A DNA stretch of 64,000 nucleotides from Marinobacter caseinilyticus (GTDB lineage Bacteria > Pseudomonadota > Gammaproteobacteria > Pseudomonadales > Oleiphilaceae), in NCBI RefSeq assembly GCF_011074955.1, contig NZ_WUQJ01000011.1:1-64000 (forward strand). The letters are read 5' to 3'. A program made the translations under genes and the position numbers. Below are positions 28,888 through 38,358 of the stretch, piece by piece. The notes beneath the pieces were generated by a model. It was not told the DNA's origin. It worked only from the letters and a program-made list of their open reading frames with translations, and ran no database searches. Each line of letters begins with the position of its first letter. The stretch's first letter is position 1.

Positions 28888-28891
28888 GTAT
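28867..28891. promoter_or_regulatory. Type 1 IscR binding site
   Basis: The 25-base palindrome has half-sites GACT and AGTC around an A/T core (TAAATT) with ATA and TAT at its ends. It matches the E. coli type 1 IscR consensus at all but two positions. Type 1 sites are bound by [2Fe-2S]-IscR, so when clusters are plentiful the suf promoter would be repressed. The position over the -35 region fits repression. The regulator itself must be encoded elsewhere. Confidence 0.8.
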
Positions 28892-28923
28892 TAATTCCGG
28901 GGTCCGGCAAGTATAGCGTAAGA

Positions 28924-28954
28924 CCCCCCGTCAGCACCAAGGCTGCACGGGGGC
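28924..28954 (-). terminator. Possible terminator after the 148-residue periplasmic protein gene
   Basis: A GC-rich stem pairs CCCCCGT..CAGC with GCTG..ACGGGGG around a short loop, 22 bases past the stop codon. Only a short T-run follows on the minus strand, so termination is plausible but not certain. Confidence 0.45.
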
Positions 28955-28975
28955 TATGGGGTGGATATCGGTTAG

Positions 28976-29422
28976 CTAATGGTCGACACGGTAGAGTGCG
29001 CCCAACTCGGTGGAGTAACTTACACCCACCAGTTTCCAGCCTTCCTTGGGCTGATAAAAAGTAAAGGTCCAGGCCATGGCGGCGGCCGGGAACTTCTGCA
29101 GCCAGACCACGTGATGGAAATGGTTGCCGATGGATTCCGACAGCACCTGATCGTAATCCACTGCATGACCGGCTTTGTCGGTGACTTTCTGGAAGTAGGT
29201 CTCCGCATCAGCGGCGGACTGGTCGAACGCAGATACCGATACACCCAGGTAAGGGCGAATGCTTTGATACGCCTGCAGCGTTTTGGTTTGCGCCAATTTG
29301 GCCATAAAGGCCTCGGTTTGGTCGGTCATGGCCTGACGGGTCGGCAATGATGGGTCGCTCTCCTGGGCGACGGCCCCGGTCGCGCAGGCGAAGACCAATG
29401 CAAGAAGCAGTCTTGGCAACAT
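28976..29422 (-). CDS. Hypothetical secreted protein
   Basis: The 148-residue product starts MLPRLLLALVFACATGAVAQE, a clear signal peptide cut after AVAQ or close by. The mature part has about 125 residues with a helix-rich start (MTDQTEAFMAKLAQTKTLQAYQSI) and a strand-rich end (AAMAWTFTFYQPKEGWKLVGVSY), a shape similar to NTF2-like or DUF4019-like periplasmic proteins, but I do not recognise the family. The ATG at 29422 is chosen because it starts the signal peptide; a longer frame to 29464 adds charged residues. Function unknown. Confidence 0.75.
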   Translation of the reverse strand: MLPRLLLALVFACATGAVAQESDPSLPTRQAMTDQTEAFMAKLAQTKTLQAYQSIRPYLGVSVSAFDQSAADAETYFQKVTDKAGHAVDYDQVLSESIGNHFHHVVWLQKFPAAAMAWTFTFYQPKEGWKLVGVSYSTELGALYRVDH

Positions 29423-30050
29423 GTGAAATCCCTGGTGATGTTTGTTGTTGTCGGTGCAGGGCACAGTTTAATGGCTGCAGGCCACCATTTTCCATGGCAG
29501 CGGTCGCAAAGCCGGGATGTCGCGCGCGTGGACAAAACCAGCCGGGGCGGCCGTCGGACCTTGGAATGGCAGCGATACCTGGCTGTCACGGCAACACGCC
29601 AAACGCGGTCGCAACGGGGCTCGTACGTGCCCATGATTGGCGACAAACACGGTAACCATGCCCTTGGGTAGTGTTAACGGGTGGCGAAGCCAGCGTCCAG
29701 ACTTGAGGCATACCGAGACGAGGTGTCGTCCGGCCCGGAGGTTGATGTCAGTGTGCCGGGCGACCTCCGTAACGAGATCCGTCACTCCTCATTCACAAAG
29801 GTGTGACTGGGTGTGTATTACCCGGTAATCCGACGACTCACTCCGCGTGCTGATGTCCCTGGCGATAAGCGATGAGTCGCTGGATCACAAGGGCCTGGCC
29901 GACATACTGCCGGCAATAAGCAACGCCCGGTTGATTCGGTCTCCGCAGAATGACGGAACTGGCGCCGTCCCCAGCCATCTTCGCGGCGTGTGTCTTGAGC
30001 GCTCGTGCTAGACTTCGGCGAGTCTTTAACTGATGCCTGCAGGAGCAACC
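29423..30050. other. 628-base region with no convincing gene
   Basis: This is the longest gene-poor stretch. Small frames are present on both strands (for example minus 29468-29785, 105 codons, GTG start without a spaced ribosome site) but none shows a recognisable domain. A short minus-strand frame at 29838-29978 is listed separately as a weak candidate. The right end holds the ribosome binding site (AGGAG, 30040-30044) for the AEC transporter. Confidence 0.5.
29838..29978 (-). CDS. Weak candidate small protein (46 residues)
   Basis: A minus-strand frame starting with ATG at 29978 encodes about 46 residues including SVILRRPNQPGVAYCRQYVG. Its composition looks more protein-like than the competing frame in the same place, and the frame stays open upstream past the ATG. 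There is no strong ribosome binding site and I recognise no family. It could equally be the tail of a decayed gene. Confidence 0.2.
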   Translation of the reverse strand: MAGDGASSVILRRPNQPGVAYCRQYVGQALVIQRLIAYRQGHQHAE

Positions 30051-30968
30051 ATGACAGCGGCGTTGGCTTTGTTGTTCAAGTTAATTCCCCTGTACGTCAC
30101 CGTCGCGATGGGCTGGGCTGCAGGGCGTTATCTGGAGGCCAGCGGTCGCCATATCGCCGGCATTATGCTGTACATGGTGACGCCGTCGGTGATTTTTTAT
30201 GGCGTCATGAAAGCTCCGTTAACCACGGAAGTGGTTCTGCTGCCGCTGCTGACCTTTGGCTTGTCGACGCTAATCGGAGTGGTTCATCTGCTGATCGGTA
30301 AACGCCTGCTGACCGACGGCAGTGCCAATATCCTGCCGTTGGCTGCGGGCACGGGCAACACCGGGTATTTTGGTATCCCGGTGGCGTTGTTACTGTTCGG
30401 TGAGCAGGGGCTGGGTATCTACATCGTCTGTATGTTAGGCACCACCCTGTATGAGACCTCCGTGGGGTTTTATTTTGCCGCCCGTGGCCGCTATGGGGCA
30501 GCGGATTGTTTGCGCCGGGTGGCGAAGCTGCCCTCGGTGTACGCCTTTGCCCTGGCGGTTGTGCTTAATTTATCGGGGCTGACCATACCGGACGTATTTG
30601 AGCCCCTGTTTGACAACCTGCGCGGTGCCTACAGCGTGTTTGGGATGATGATTGTCGGCATGGGTATTGTCAGCTTGAGGGGGTTGGCCGGCAATCCGCG
30701 TTTTACCGGGTTGGCGTTTATGGGCAAATTTGTGATCTGGCCGATGACCGCATTGCTGTTGTGGTGGGTCGACAGCCGGTTTTTCCAGATCTATGACATC
30801 AACGTCTATCAAGCCCTGTTTCTGGTGTCCATCACTCCAATGGCTGCCAACACCGTGGTGATTGCCACGCTGCTGGATGCTTCGCCCCGTCAGGCCGCCG
30901 GCACCACCTTGCTGAGCACCCTGTTTGCGCTGGCGTTCATTCCCGTGATGGTCGCCCTGGTACTGTAA
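30051..30968 (+). CDS. AEC family transporter (auxin efflux carrier superfamily)
   Basis: The 305-residue product is almost wholly hydrophobic with about ten membrane segments in two five-helix halves, as in AEC permeases. The segment AAGTGNTGYFGIPVALLLFG is the broken-helix motif of the family, and the C-terminal ITPMAANTVVIATLLDASPRQAA is the matching second repeat. Family members export or import small organic acids; the substrate is unknown here. The ATG at 30051 has AGGAG at good spacing. It is a single-gene unit. Confidence 0.88.
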   Translation: MTAALALLFKLIPLYVTVAMGWAAGRYLEASGRHIAGIMLYMVTPSVIFYGVMKAPLTTEVVLLPLLTFGLSTLIGVVHLLIGKRLLTDGSANILPLAAGTGNTGYFGIPVALLLFGEQGLGIYIVCMLGTTLYETSVGFYFAARGRYGAADCLRRVAKLPSVYAFALAVVLNLSGLTIPDVFEPLFDNLRGAYSVFGMMIVGMGIVSLRGLAGNPRFTGLAFMGKFVIWPMTALLLWWVDSRFFQIYDINVYQALFLVSITPMAANTVVIATLLDASPRQAAGTTLLSTLFALAFIPVMVALVL

Positions 30969-31032
30969 TGGCGTTCTGGTGATGACCGCGCAGCAACGGG
31001 CACGGTCCGCCGGTGACAGGAACGGCGTCGGA

Positions 31033-31947
31033 TCAGCAGTGCTCGCCGCCTGGGCAGTCGGAGTGTGTTCGTTCCCACTGGATGGTGACGTGGCCGATGT
31101 TGAAGTCGTGCGCGAGGGTATCCGAGGCTTGCCGGATCACGGCATCATCGTGGTCGGGGTCCGGTTTGACCAGGTGTACGGTCAGGGCATTTTCCGTCGT
31201 ACTCAGAGCCCAGATGTGCAAATGATGAACGGCCTCCACCCCGGGTAACTGGTTCAGACAGGCACTTACCGCAGCGGTGTCTATGCCCCTGGGCACCGCG
31301 TCCACCGCCAGGTTGACCGAGTCCTTGAGCAACTGCCAGGTGCCGATAAAGATGATGATGGCGATGACCAGGCTGATGGCCGGGTCAATCCATTGCAGCC
31401 CGGTAAACAGGATTACGACACCCGCGATGACGACCCCCAGCGATATGCCGGCGTCGGCGGCCATGTGGAGAAACGCCCCCCGAATGTTCAGGTCGCCCTT
31501 GCGGCCGGCCATGAACAGCAACATGGTGGCACCGTTGATCAGTACGCCGATACCGGCCACCACGATCACCGTCAGCCCGGTCACTTCGGACGGATCCCCG
31601 AAGCGGCGAATGGATTCCCAGGCAATGCCTCCAACGGCCGCCATCAGGATGACGGCATTGAACAGCGCCGCCAGAATGGTCGTTTTTTGCAGGCCGTAAG
31701 TGGCACGGCTGGTACCCTGGCGCTTCGCCAGCCAGCTTGCACCCCAGGCCAGCAACAGCCCGGTGACATCACTCAGGTTATGGCCGGCATCCGCCAGTAG
31801 TGCCATGGACCCCGCCAACACCCCATAAGTCGCTTCGATGATCACAAAACCGAGATTCAGAACCACCGCCATCGCAAAGGATCGGTTGTGGGTGTCAAAG
31901 GTATGGCTATGAGAATGACTGTGGGAATGGTTGTGATGACCGCTCAC
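31033..31947 (-). CDS. Cation diffusion facilitator family transporter (zinc/cobalt efflux)
   Basis: The product has six membrane segments and a cytoplasmic C-terminal domain. The metal site residues are in LLADAGHNLSDV (second helix) and LHMAADAGISLGVV (fifth helix). A His-rich N-terminus (HHNHSHSHSHSHTFDTHN) resembles ZitB/CzcD-type zinc exporters. The C-terminal domain includes VHHLHIWALSTTENALTVHL. I chose a GTG at 31947, with GGAG upstream; another GTG at 32040 is in frame and would add 31 residues of unusual sequence. Confidence 0.88.
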   Translation of the reverse strand: MSGHHNHSHSHSHSHTFDTHNRSFAMAVVLNLGFVIIEATYGVLAGSMALLADAGHNLSDVTGLLLAWGASWLAKRQGTSRATYGLQKTTILAALFNAVILMAAVGGIAWESIRRFGDPSEVTGLTVIVVAGIGVLINGATMLLFMAGRKGDLNIRGAFLHMAADAGISLGVVIAGVVILFTGLQWIDPAISLVIAIIIFIGTWQLLKDSVNLAVDAVPRGIDTAAVSACLNQLPGVEAVHHLHIWALSTTENALTVHLVKPDPDHDDAVIRQASDTLAHDFNIGHVTIQWERTHSDCPGGEHC

Positions 31948-32071
31948 GTTGTGGGTATCTCCAGTAGACTTCGGTGGCCGGAAACGCGGTATTAAAAACC
32001 CTGAAGTGACTACAGGGTCAAGTGCTTGGTCAATTATCACGTTTTCGTCGTCATGACCGCATCATACTGCA

Positions 32072-33595
32072 TCAATCAAACAGTGATAATTGACCATCAT
32101 CGGCCGCTTTGGATTTCGGTGCCTGGGGGCGTTGCTGTACCGGCCCCTTGCGACTGCCGTGTCGGGTAAGCACCCGACCGGTCTCCGCTGAACTGACGTG
32201 TCGCTGACGAAAGTCGCCAATGGCCTTGCGTGCAGCCCGGGCCGATTGTTCGTGGTCACACACCGGGGCGGTATAGGTGTTGCCGCCATAGTGCGCTTTT
32301 TGAGTCGCATTCATTTGCCAGGGTGTGTGAATCAGTTCGGCCGGTACGCCCGCCAACTCCGGCACCCAGCGTCGGATGAAGGCGCCGTCCGGGTCCAGCT
32401 TCTGAGACTGCAGCACGGGGTTGTAAATTCGCAAGGCATTGATGCCGGTTAATCCCGACTGCATTTGTGCCTGGGGGTAGTGGATGCCGGGCTCGAAATC
32501 GGTAAACAGCCCGGCCAGGTGCAGGGCCGGATCGCGCCAATGCAGCCAGAGTTGATAGCTGGCCAAGGCCATCAGCATGGCCCGCATGCGAAAGTTGATC
32601 CAGCCGGTGGCCCGCAACGCCCGCATGCAGGCATCCACCAAGGGCCAGCCGGTTTCACCCTGGCGCCAGCGGTCCAGACGTTCGACGTTGTTGGGCCCTT
32701 GCTTGAGCGACTCGAGGTCGCGATGCATGGCCCGGAACTCCAGCGCCGGTTCGTCTTCCAGTTTCTGGATAAAGTGACAGTGCCAATGCAGGCGAGAGCG
32801 AAAGCTGGTGAGGCTGCGCTTCTTACGCGGCAGACTGTTGGGGTGCAGCCCTGCAGCCTTCGATTGTTGGTAAACAGACCGCAGGCTGACCGTGCCGTAG
32901 GCAAGGTGCGGACTGAGCCGCGAGCAGGCCCGCTCAGCGGTATTCGGGCTGGAAATGTTGTATTGATAGCCCACGCAGCGCCGATCGAGGAACGAGGCCA
33001 AGAGTCGGTGACCCTGCTCGGTGCCGCCTTTCTGGCGATCAGGGCATTCGATATTGGTGTCGAAAACCGGCGCCATGAGCGCCGTGTCCGCGCGCGGCAA
33101 GCCGTCGGGCAAGCGCAGTCGTTCCGGTGCCGGCAAGGGCGTCTGTTGCATCAGCGCGGACCAGGCCTGGTCCCATACATCACGGTCTCGAAGTCTGCGC
33201 ACCACCCCAAACTGCTGCCATTCCCGGAATTCGATCGCGTGTTCGGCGCACCAGCCGATGACTTGCCGGTCGCGGTCAAAGGTCCACTGGCCGCCGGTTT
33301 CCTGATGGCAAAACAGACGCTTTACGGGGACCTGGCGGCACACCTCCGCCAGCGTCTCGATGACGCTCCCCCGTCGCACGACCAAGTGGCCGCCAATGCG
33401 CCGCAGCTGGCGATCAAGATCGCGCAGGCTGTCTGCAACAAAGTCCCACTGTCGCGCGCTGGTGTCGGGCTGTTGCCAGTAATCCGGTTCAATGACGTAG
33501 AGAGGGACAACGGGTTCGCCGAGGCGAACGGCCTCCAGCAATGGGCCGTGGTCAAACACCCTCAGGTCGCGTTTGAGCCAAACGAGGGTGGTCAT
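32072..33595 (-). CDS. Deoxyribodipyrimidine photolyase/cryptochrome family protein
   Basis: The 507-residue product has the N-terminal antenna domain ([18 protein letters not shown]) and the C-terminal FAD domain. The latter shows [59 protein letters not shown] and [13 protein letters not shown]. It probably repairs UV dimers with light, although it differs from classical PhrA enough that a cryptochrome-like role is possible. Its ATG overlaps the stop of the upstream DUF2256 gene (ATGA), a pairing seen repeatedly in bacteria. Confidence 0.88.
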   Translation of the reverse strand: MTTLVWLKRDLRVFDHGPLLEAVRLGEPVVPLYVIEPDYWQQPDTSARQWDFVADSLRDLDRQLRRIGGHLVVRRGSVIETLAEVCRQVPVKRLFCHQETGGQWTFDRDRQVIGWCAEHAIEFREWQQFGVVRRLRDRDVWDQAWSALMQQTPLPAPERLRLPDGLPRADTALMAPVFDTNIECPDRQKGGTEQGHRLLASFLDRRCVGYQYNISSPNTAERACSRLSPHLAYGTVSLRSVYQQSKAAGLHPNSLPRKKRSLTSFRSRLHWHCHFIQKLEDEPALEFRAMHRDLESLKQGPNNVERLDRWRQGETGWPLVDACMRALRATGWINFRMRAMLMALASYQLWLHWRDPALHLAGLFTDFEPGIHYPQAQMQSGLTGINALRIYNPVLQSQKLDPDGAFIRRWVPELAGVPAELIHTPWQMNATQKAHYGGNTYTAPVCDHEQSARAARKAIGDFRQRHVSSAETGRVLTRHGSRKGPVQQRPQAPKSKAADDGQLSLFD

Positions 33596-33735
33596 TCGGC
33601 CTGGCTCCGACGGCGACGGCAGCGCTCGCTGCAATAGCGTACCTCGTGCCAGTTGTTGGCCCATTTTTTACGCCAGTTGAAGGGGCGCAGACAGATAGGG
33701 CAGAGTTTGGCTGGCAGGTTGGGTTTCTGGTGCAT
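33592..33735 (-). CDS. DUF2256 domain small zinc-finger-like protein
   Basis: Reading the minus strand from ATG at 33735 gives a 47-residue protein with four cysteines in two pairs, [15 protein letters not shown] and [10 protein letters not shown]. This is the DUF2256 pattern. The family is often encoded beside photolyases, and here the stop overlaps the photolyase start, so the two are co-translated. A zinc-binding role is inferred from the CxxC...CxxxC arrangement; the function is unknown. Confidence 0.85.
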   Translation of the reverse strand: MHQKPNLPAKLCPICLRPFNWRKKWANNWHEVRYCSERCRRRRSQAE

Positions 33736-33845
33736 GGTGTTATGTCGGCTTCCGGTCCGTTGTCCCGAGTCGTCGCGACGGAGAATTGGCTGGTTGGAAT
33801 CTCTTACGCTGGAACGATCGCAAAAGACTACTACTGCGTGGCCAC

Positions 33846-35129
33846 TCAGAGACCGGGTGCCGGCGACCGGAAGTCCACTTCCAGGACGGTGCCGGTATGA
33901 TCGGATTGCACCACCGTCAGATGCCAGGCCATGCGTTCACAAATTAGCTGAACAATCAGCAGCCCGAAGCTGCTTTCCTGTGATGGCCTGGTGTGCTGAC
34001 TGTTGGGCATTGTGAGGTGGTGGACCACCTTGCTGGGCAGGCCGCTGCCAAAATCGGTGATGCGCACGCCATTGTGGGTGAGCGCGAGGTGCACCTCCGA
34101 ACGTGTGTGTTTGAGCGCATTTTGAATCAGGTTTCTCAGCAGCATGCGAACCAGCGCCGGGTCTGTGCGTAGAGTCAGGTCATGGTCCGATGGCAACAGG
34201 GTAACGCGCCCGGCCTGGTTTGGCTGGCTGCCGTCCAGTTCCTGGATGGCAGCCGACGTGCTGGTGCCAAGGCTCACGAGCCGGTTAGCCTGAGTCTCGT
34301 TGCCGCCCCGGGCAAGGGTGAGCAGTACCTCGACGTCCGACTGCATGTCGCTGGTTGCACGCCGAATGCGGGCGGCGGTGCGTTGGTCGGTCGAACTGAG
34401 GGTGCTGCGCTGCTCAATGACATCGAGAGCGCCCGAGATCACTGCCAGGGGGGTTCTCAGTTCGTGACTGGCCATTTTGACAAAAGCTTTCTCCCGGGCC
34501 ACGAAGACTTCCAGTGCGTCCAGGAACCGATTGAACGCACTGGCAATATCCGCGTATTCGGATTCAGTGTAGTTGAGGGAAAGCCTGTCCATATTTTTAC
34601 TGGGGGCGGTATTTTGAATTTGATGGGTCAGCCGACGCAGGGGTTGAATCAGTTTGCGGGCACTCAACTGCGACAAGACGAACCCGATCAGTGTAATCAG
34701 CAGTGCGATGACCACAATGGCAATTTGTGAGTACAGTTCACGGCTTTCCATCAAGGAGATGTCTTGCGCCAGATACAGTCGGCCGGCGGGTCGGCTCACC
34801 GGTTCCACCAGCACCAGGTAGGTTTTATCACCGAGCTCGACTTCCTCCGAGTATTGTTCGGGCAAGTCCTGAAGCAGCGCCGGCAACCGCTGGTCTGACG
34901 CGCCAGCGCCCAGGAAAAAGGCTTTCAGTCTGGCCGTTTCCCAGTGCTGGAAGTGCGGATTGGAAATCTGGTTCCTGAAAAATTTCTGCTCCTGTTCCAG
35001 TTCAATGTCGAGAATCGTTGATTCCAGATCACTGTACTGAAATTCCACCGCCATGAGCGACAGAAACACGGTGGCCAGGCTCACACCAAAGATAACCCGG
35101 TACAGCCGGGCGGACAGGGATTTCCTCAT
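33846..35129 (-). CDS. Sensor histidine kinase
   Basis: The 427-residue product has two membrane segments (about residues 8-28 and 133-156) enclosing a periplasmic sensor region of about 100 residues. HAMP, HisKA ([18 protein letters not shown], phosphorylatable His) and HATPase domains follow. The N box ([10 protein letters not shown]) and G1 box (DFGSGLP) are present; the G2 region reads [15 protein letters not shown], missing the usual second glycine of GLGL. It overlaps the response regulator gene by four bases and follows a surface-glycan cluster, suggesting control of envelope modification. Confidence 0.88.
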   Translation of the reverse strand: MRKSLSARLYRVIFGVSLATVFLSLMAVEFQYSDLESTILDIELEQEQKFFRNQISNPHFQHWETARLKAFFLGAGASDQRLPALLQDLPEQYSEEVELGDKTYLVLVEPVSRPAGRLYLAQDISLMESRELYSQIAIVVIALLITLIGFVLSQLSARKLIQPLRRLTHQIQNTAPSKNMDRLSLNYTESEYADIASAFNRFLDALEVFVAREKAFVKMASHELRTPLAVISGALDVIEQRSTLSSTDQRTAARIRRATSDMQSDVEVLLTLARGGNETQANRLVSLGTSTSAAIQELDGSQPNQAGRVTLLPSDHDLTLRTDPALVRMLLRNLIQNALKHTRSEVHLALTHNGVRITDFGSGLPSKVVHHLTMPNSQHTRPSQESSFGLLIVQLICERMAWHLTVVQSDHTGTVLEVDFRSPAPGL

Positions 35130-35860
35130 ACCTCCGGTGCCCTGGTGGTCTCTGGTGGCTCTAACCGGTAGCCACGCCCGTGCATGGTTTTAATCAGGGA
35201 GTGCCCCAGGGTTTTAGACAGTGTCTGGCGCAGAGAGTAAATGTGGGTTCGAAGCGTGTGGGCATCGCCGTCATGGTCACCCCAGATGATTTCGCTCAGT
35301 GCCTCTCGGCTGATAAATCGCGGGTAAGCGCGAATCAGATTCTCAAACAGGCGAGCCGGAATGCCGCTGAGTTCGACGCAGTCACTGCCGCCCAGATCGA
35401 CACTCAGGGCATCGGGGTCAAAATGGATAGAACCGGCTCTCAGGCCAACCGTTGATGGCGAATAGCGGCGGTGCAGGGCTTCCACACGAAGCTGGAGTTC
35501 GCGCAAATCAAAGGGTTTCACCAGATAGTCGTCGGCGCCACAAGTGAAGCCCTTTTCCTTGTCGGCGAGGGTGTCGCGAGCGGTCATAAGAATGATAGGC
35601 ACCTGGGACTTCAGGTCGTTGCGAATGCGCTCGCAGATCTCAAAGCCAGACACGCCAGGCAGCATCAAGTCCAGCACGATGACGTCGTACGGGTGCGTTG
35701 CCAGCAAATGCAGGGCGGTCAGGCCATCGGCGGCAAAGTCCAGCTCGTAGCGGGGCTGCTCAAGAAACTCAAACAGATTTTCCGCCAGATCGATCTGATC
35801 TTCCACGATCAACAGGCGGATTTTACCCGTGGTAAATGATTCCACCGCTACTGGTTTCAT
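35126..35860 (-). CDS. OmpR-family response regulator
   Basis: The product has a receiver domain with LLIVEDQIDLAENL (acid pocket), VLDLMLPGVSGF (phosphorylated Asp), MTARD and the switch Lys in LVKPFDL. A C-terminal winged helix with REALSEIIWG, HTLRTHIYSLRQTLSK and MHGRGYRLEPPE completes the OmpR/PhoB type. I chose the ATG at 35860 because AAGGGG lies upstream and it begins four bases after the preceding stop; another ATG at 35881 would overlap the glycosyltransferase gene. It is in one operon with the kinase. Confidence 0.9.
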   Translation of the reverse strand: MKPVAVESFTTGKIRLLIVEDQIDLAENLFEFLEQPRYELDFAADGLTALHLLATHPYDVIVLDLMLPGVSGFEICERIRNDLKSQVPIILMTARDTLADKEKGFTCGADDYLVKPFDLRELQLRVEALHRRYSPSTVGLRAGSIHFDPDALSVDLGGSDCVELSGIPARLFENLIRAYPRFISREALSEIIWGDHDGDAHTLRTHIYSLRQTLSKTLGHSLIKTMHGRGYRLEPPETTRAPEV

Positions 35861-35864
35861 TTCG

Positions 35865-37340
35865 TCAAACCCCTTGGTCATAGCCGGACTGGGTAAAAGT
35901 GAGCAGGACGTAGCGACGATTTTCCCGGAGGATGCGGGTTGATGCCGGTAACTGCTTCAGAACGCTCGCTTTGTCGTCGTGTGGCACCGCAAAAAAGTAG
36001 CGAGCATGGGTGCCATTTCGCAGCATATGAAGCACCTTATCAAGTGAAACTTCTTCGGCATCGCCTTGTGAGTAAAATTGCGCCGAAAACGGCCGTTTAT
36101 TCAGATACAGCAGCCCGCTGTCGTCCGCCATCGCCATATGCTCGTAAGTGTTCACGAATTCCCGCTCGGTTTTCAGGCGGTTATCCTGAGCCAGAAAAGT
36201 AAGGGTTGCAGCCGTCACCAGCACCGGCACCGAGACGGTGACGGCGGCTAAAGCACGGTGTGCCATGGGCCGTTGCAACGGAACCTGGGCCAGGCCCTGG
36301 GCAATCAGCAAGGCACTGAACGGCAGCGACGGCAGGGCGTATGTCCACAAGGTATTGCCCGCCAGGGTAAAAAACAGCAAGGGGGCTAACGCCGCCGCCA
36401 ACATCAAGCGCACGCTGTCATCTCGCAGGAACAAACCGAGGGTGAGTCGGACCGGGCGTCGGCACAGGCCCCACACCAGCGCGGCCAGGGCCAGCACGCC
36501 CCAGGGAAAACTGGCCCAGGTCCAGAAAGCCCAGATCATGCCTTTGGGTTGCACGTGTGCGCTGCCGTAGAGATCGCCGGCCCAGCCCGGGTCGATAAAT
36601 CGACGGAAGTGCTCGCCGACGATGAAATAATCGAGGAAACCCGGGGTTTTAAGCTCCGCTGCAACGTACCAGGGCAACGACAGGGCCAGCGTGATCAACG
36701 TACCGCGAACCCAGGGCAGACCTCTGAGTGCAGTATGCCAGCGCCCGGTCCACAATGCCCAGAGCCCGACCGGTACGCCGGTCAGAACCACCGCCAGGGG
36801 ACCTTTTGCGAGCAGGCCAATGGCCAGGCCGATAAAAAACAGCCAGCGCCAGCCGATTGGCCGGCCGGCGGCCACCTGACCAAAACTGACCAGGCTGAGC
36901 GTTGTGCCCAGAGTCAGCACCGAGTCCGTCATGACGGCCCCGGCGCTGATGTACGTCAACCCCATGGTGGAAAATATCAGCGCCGCCCATCGCCCAACCT
37001 GAGCGCCGCCGACCGCACGGCCGTAGCGCCAGATGAGACCGACAATCAGCAGCGTGGCCAGCCACGACGGCAGCCGGGCAGAAAATTCAGACAGCCCGAA
37101 CGCCTTGATCGCCCCTGCCTGTAACCAGAACGATAGGGGCGGCTTGCCCCAGAACGGTACCCCGGGCTCAAACCAAGGGGTTACCCAGTCTCCGGTGACC
37201 ACCATCAATCGAGCCACTTCCGCATACCGTGGTTCGGTGGTATCCACCAAGGGGAAAGTCACCATGGTAATCAAGCGGCTTAGGAGGACTAGCGCAAGTG
37301 CCCACAACCAAAGGTGATTAGGCTTTTGCATGAAGTTCAC
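35865..37340 (-). CDS. Glycosyltransferase family 39 (PMT/ArnT-like) membrane protein
   Basis: The 491-residue product is a multi-spanning membrane protein. The first periplasmic loop has DTTEPRYAEVARLMVVTGDWVTPWF and PFWGKPPLSFW, which are the catalytic acid and substrate features of ArnT/PMT-type glycosyltransferases. Such enzymes move a sugar from a polyprenyl phosphate carrier to lipid A, protein or polysaccharide on the outer face of the inner membrane. It overlaps the GtrB-like gene by 23 bases; the GtrA/GtrB-like partners would supply and flip the lipid-linked sugar. Confidence 0.88.
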   Translation of the reverse strand: MNFMQKPNHLWLWALALVLLSRLITMVTFPLVDTTEPRYAEVARLMVVTGDWVTPWFEPGVPFWGKPPLSFWLQAGAIKAFGLSEFSARLPSWLATLLIVGLIWRYGRAVGGAQVGRWAALIFSTMGLTYISAGAVMTDSVLTLGTTLSLVSFGQVAAGRPIGWRWLFFIGLAIGLLAKGPLAVVLTGVPVGLWALWTGRWHTALRGLPWVRGTLITLALSLPWYVAAELKTPGFLDYFIVGEHFRRFIDPGWAGDLYGSAHVQPKGMIWAFWTWASFPWGVLALAALVWGLCRRPVRLTLGLFLRDDSVRLMLAAALAPLLFFTLAGNTLWTYALPSLPFSALLIAQGLAQVPLQRPMAHRALAAVTVSVPVLVTAATLTFLAQDNRLKTEREFVNTYEHMAMADDSGLLYLNKRPFSAQFYSQGDAEEVSLDKVLHMLRNGTHARYFFAVPHDDKASVLKQLPASTRILRENRRYVLLTFTQSGYDQGV

Positions 37341-38358
37341 GCTCCTTGTAGCGGATCACCTCGGGCCTGACCAAGGTGTTTTGAGCGACCGTGTCCTGAA
37401 TCAGGTACACCGGTCGTCGCTTGGACTCCATGTACGTCTTGCCGACGTACTCACCCACAATCCCGATACCCAATAACTGAATGCCGCCCAGAAACGTAAT
37501 GATGGCAACTAGCGATGGATAGCCGGTGGGCGCATCGCCGAAAAAGAGCGATTTCGCCACAATCCATAGCCCAAACAGGGTCCCCAGGGAAGCGGCCACC
37601 AGCCCGATCATGGTTGCCCAACGTAACGGCGAAATGGAAAACGAGGTGATGCCTTCCAGCGCTAGTTGAATCAAACCAAGGTAGTCCCATTTGGTGCTGC
37701 CGGCGGCTCTGGGGGCTCGGTCGTATTCCATCACGACGGTGGGCATTCCAATCCAGGCAAACAGCCCTTTCATATATCGGTTGCGTTCGGTGAGTTGCAA
37801 TAGCGCCTGAATGGCCCGCCGGCTCATCAGGCGGAAATCGCCGGTATCGACGGGGATGTCCGACTGGCTCACGCGATTCAGCAAGCGATAAAACAGGTGG
37901 GCGCTGGTGCGTTTGACCCAGGTTTCTCCCTGTCGGGACCGACGTTTCATCAGCACCACATCAACGCCGGACTGCCACTTTTTCACCATCTCCGGAATCA
38001 GTTCCGGCGGGTCCTGAAGGTCGGCGTCCATGACAATGACGGCCTCGCCCCGGGCGTGTTCCAGGCCGGCCGTCAGCGCCGCTTCTTTGCCGAAATTCCG
38101 GCTCAATCTGATCAGGCGGGCGGTCGGGTGGGTGCGCATCTGGTCGATCAGGTATTCCGGGCTGCCGTCCTCACTGCCATCGTCCACAAAGACAAGCTCA
38201 TGACTGAGGTCGAGAGTGGCCAACGCTTGCGCCAGCCGCGCCAGGCAATCCGGCAGCACGCTGCGTTCGTTAAACAGGGGAACCACGATGCTGATGCCAA
38301 CGCGGGGTGAGGATGCTCGGCCCATATCGGTGAGCGGCTGGGGGTGGGGTTCAGTCAT
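37318..38358 (-). CDS. Glycosyltransferase family 2 (GtrB/DPM-like)
   Basis: The 346-residue product has a GT-A domain with VPLFNERSVLPDCLARL, VFVDDGSEDGSPEYL, RNFGKEAALTAGLEHARGEAVIVMDADLQDPPELI, and two C-terminal membrane segments. This is the polyprenyl-phosphate glycosyltransferase layout (GtrB, ArnC, DPM1). It likely forms undecaprenyl-phosphate sugar on the cytoplasmic side. It overlaps gtrA by eight bases and the GT39 gene by 23, consistent with one functional unit. Confidence 0.9.
   Translation of the reverse strand: MTEPHPQPLTDMGRASSPRVGISIVVPLFNERSVLPDCLARLAQALATLDLSHELVFVDDGSEDGSPEYLIDQMRTHPTARLIRLSRNFGKEAALTAGLEHARGEAVIVMDADLQDPPELIPEMVKKWQSGVDVVLMKRRSRQGETWVKRTSAHLFYRLLNRVSQSDIPVDTGDFRLMSRRAIQALLQLTERNRYMKGLFAWIGMPTVVMEYDRAPRAAGSTKWDYLGLIQLALEGITSFSISPLRWATMIGLVAASLGTLFGLWIVAKSLFFGDAPTGYPSLVAIITFLGGIQLLGIGIVGEYVGKTYMESKRRPVYLIQDTVAQNTLVRPEVIRYKERELHAKA

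Noticed and set aside
29468..29785. 105-codon minus-strand frame in the 628-base gap
   Set aside because: The GTG start has AGGAG directly adjacent with no spacing, and the second half is Pro/Cys/Arg-rich like a random frame.
32465..33637. 390-codon plus-strand frame over the photolyase
   Set aside because: Antisense to a conserved gene, with no domain similarity.
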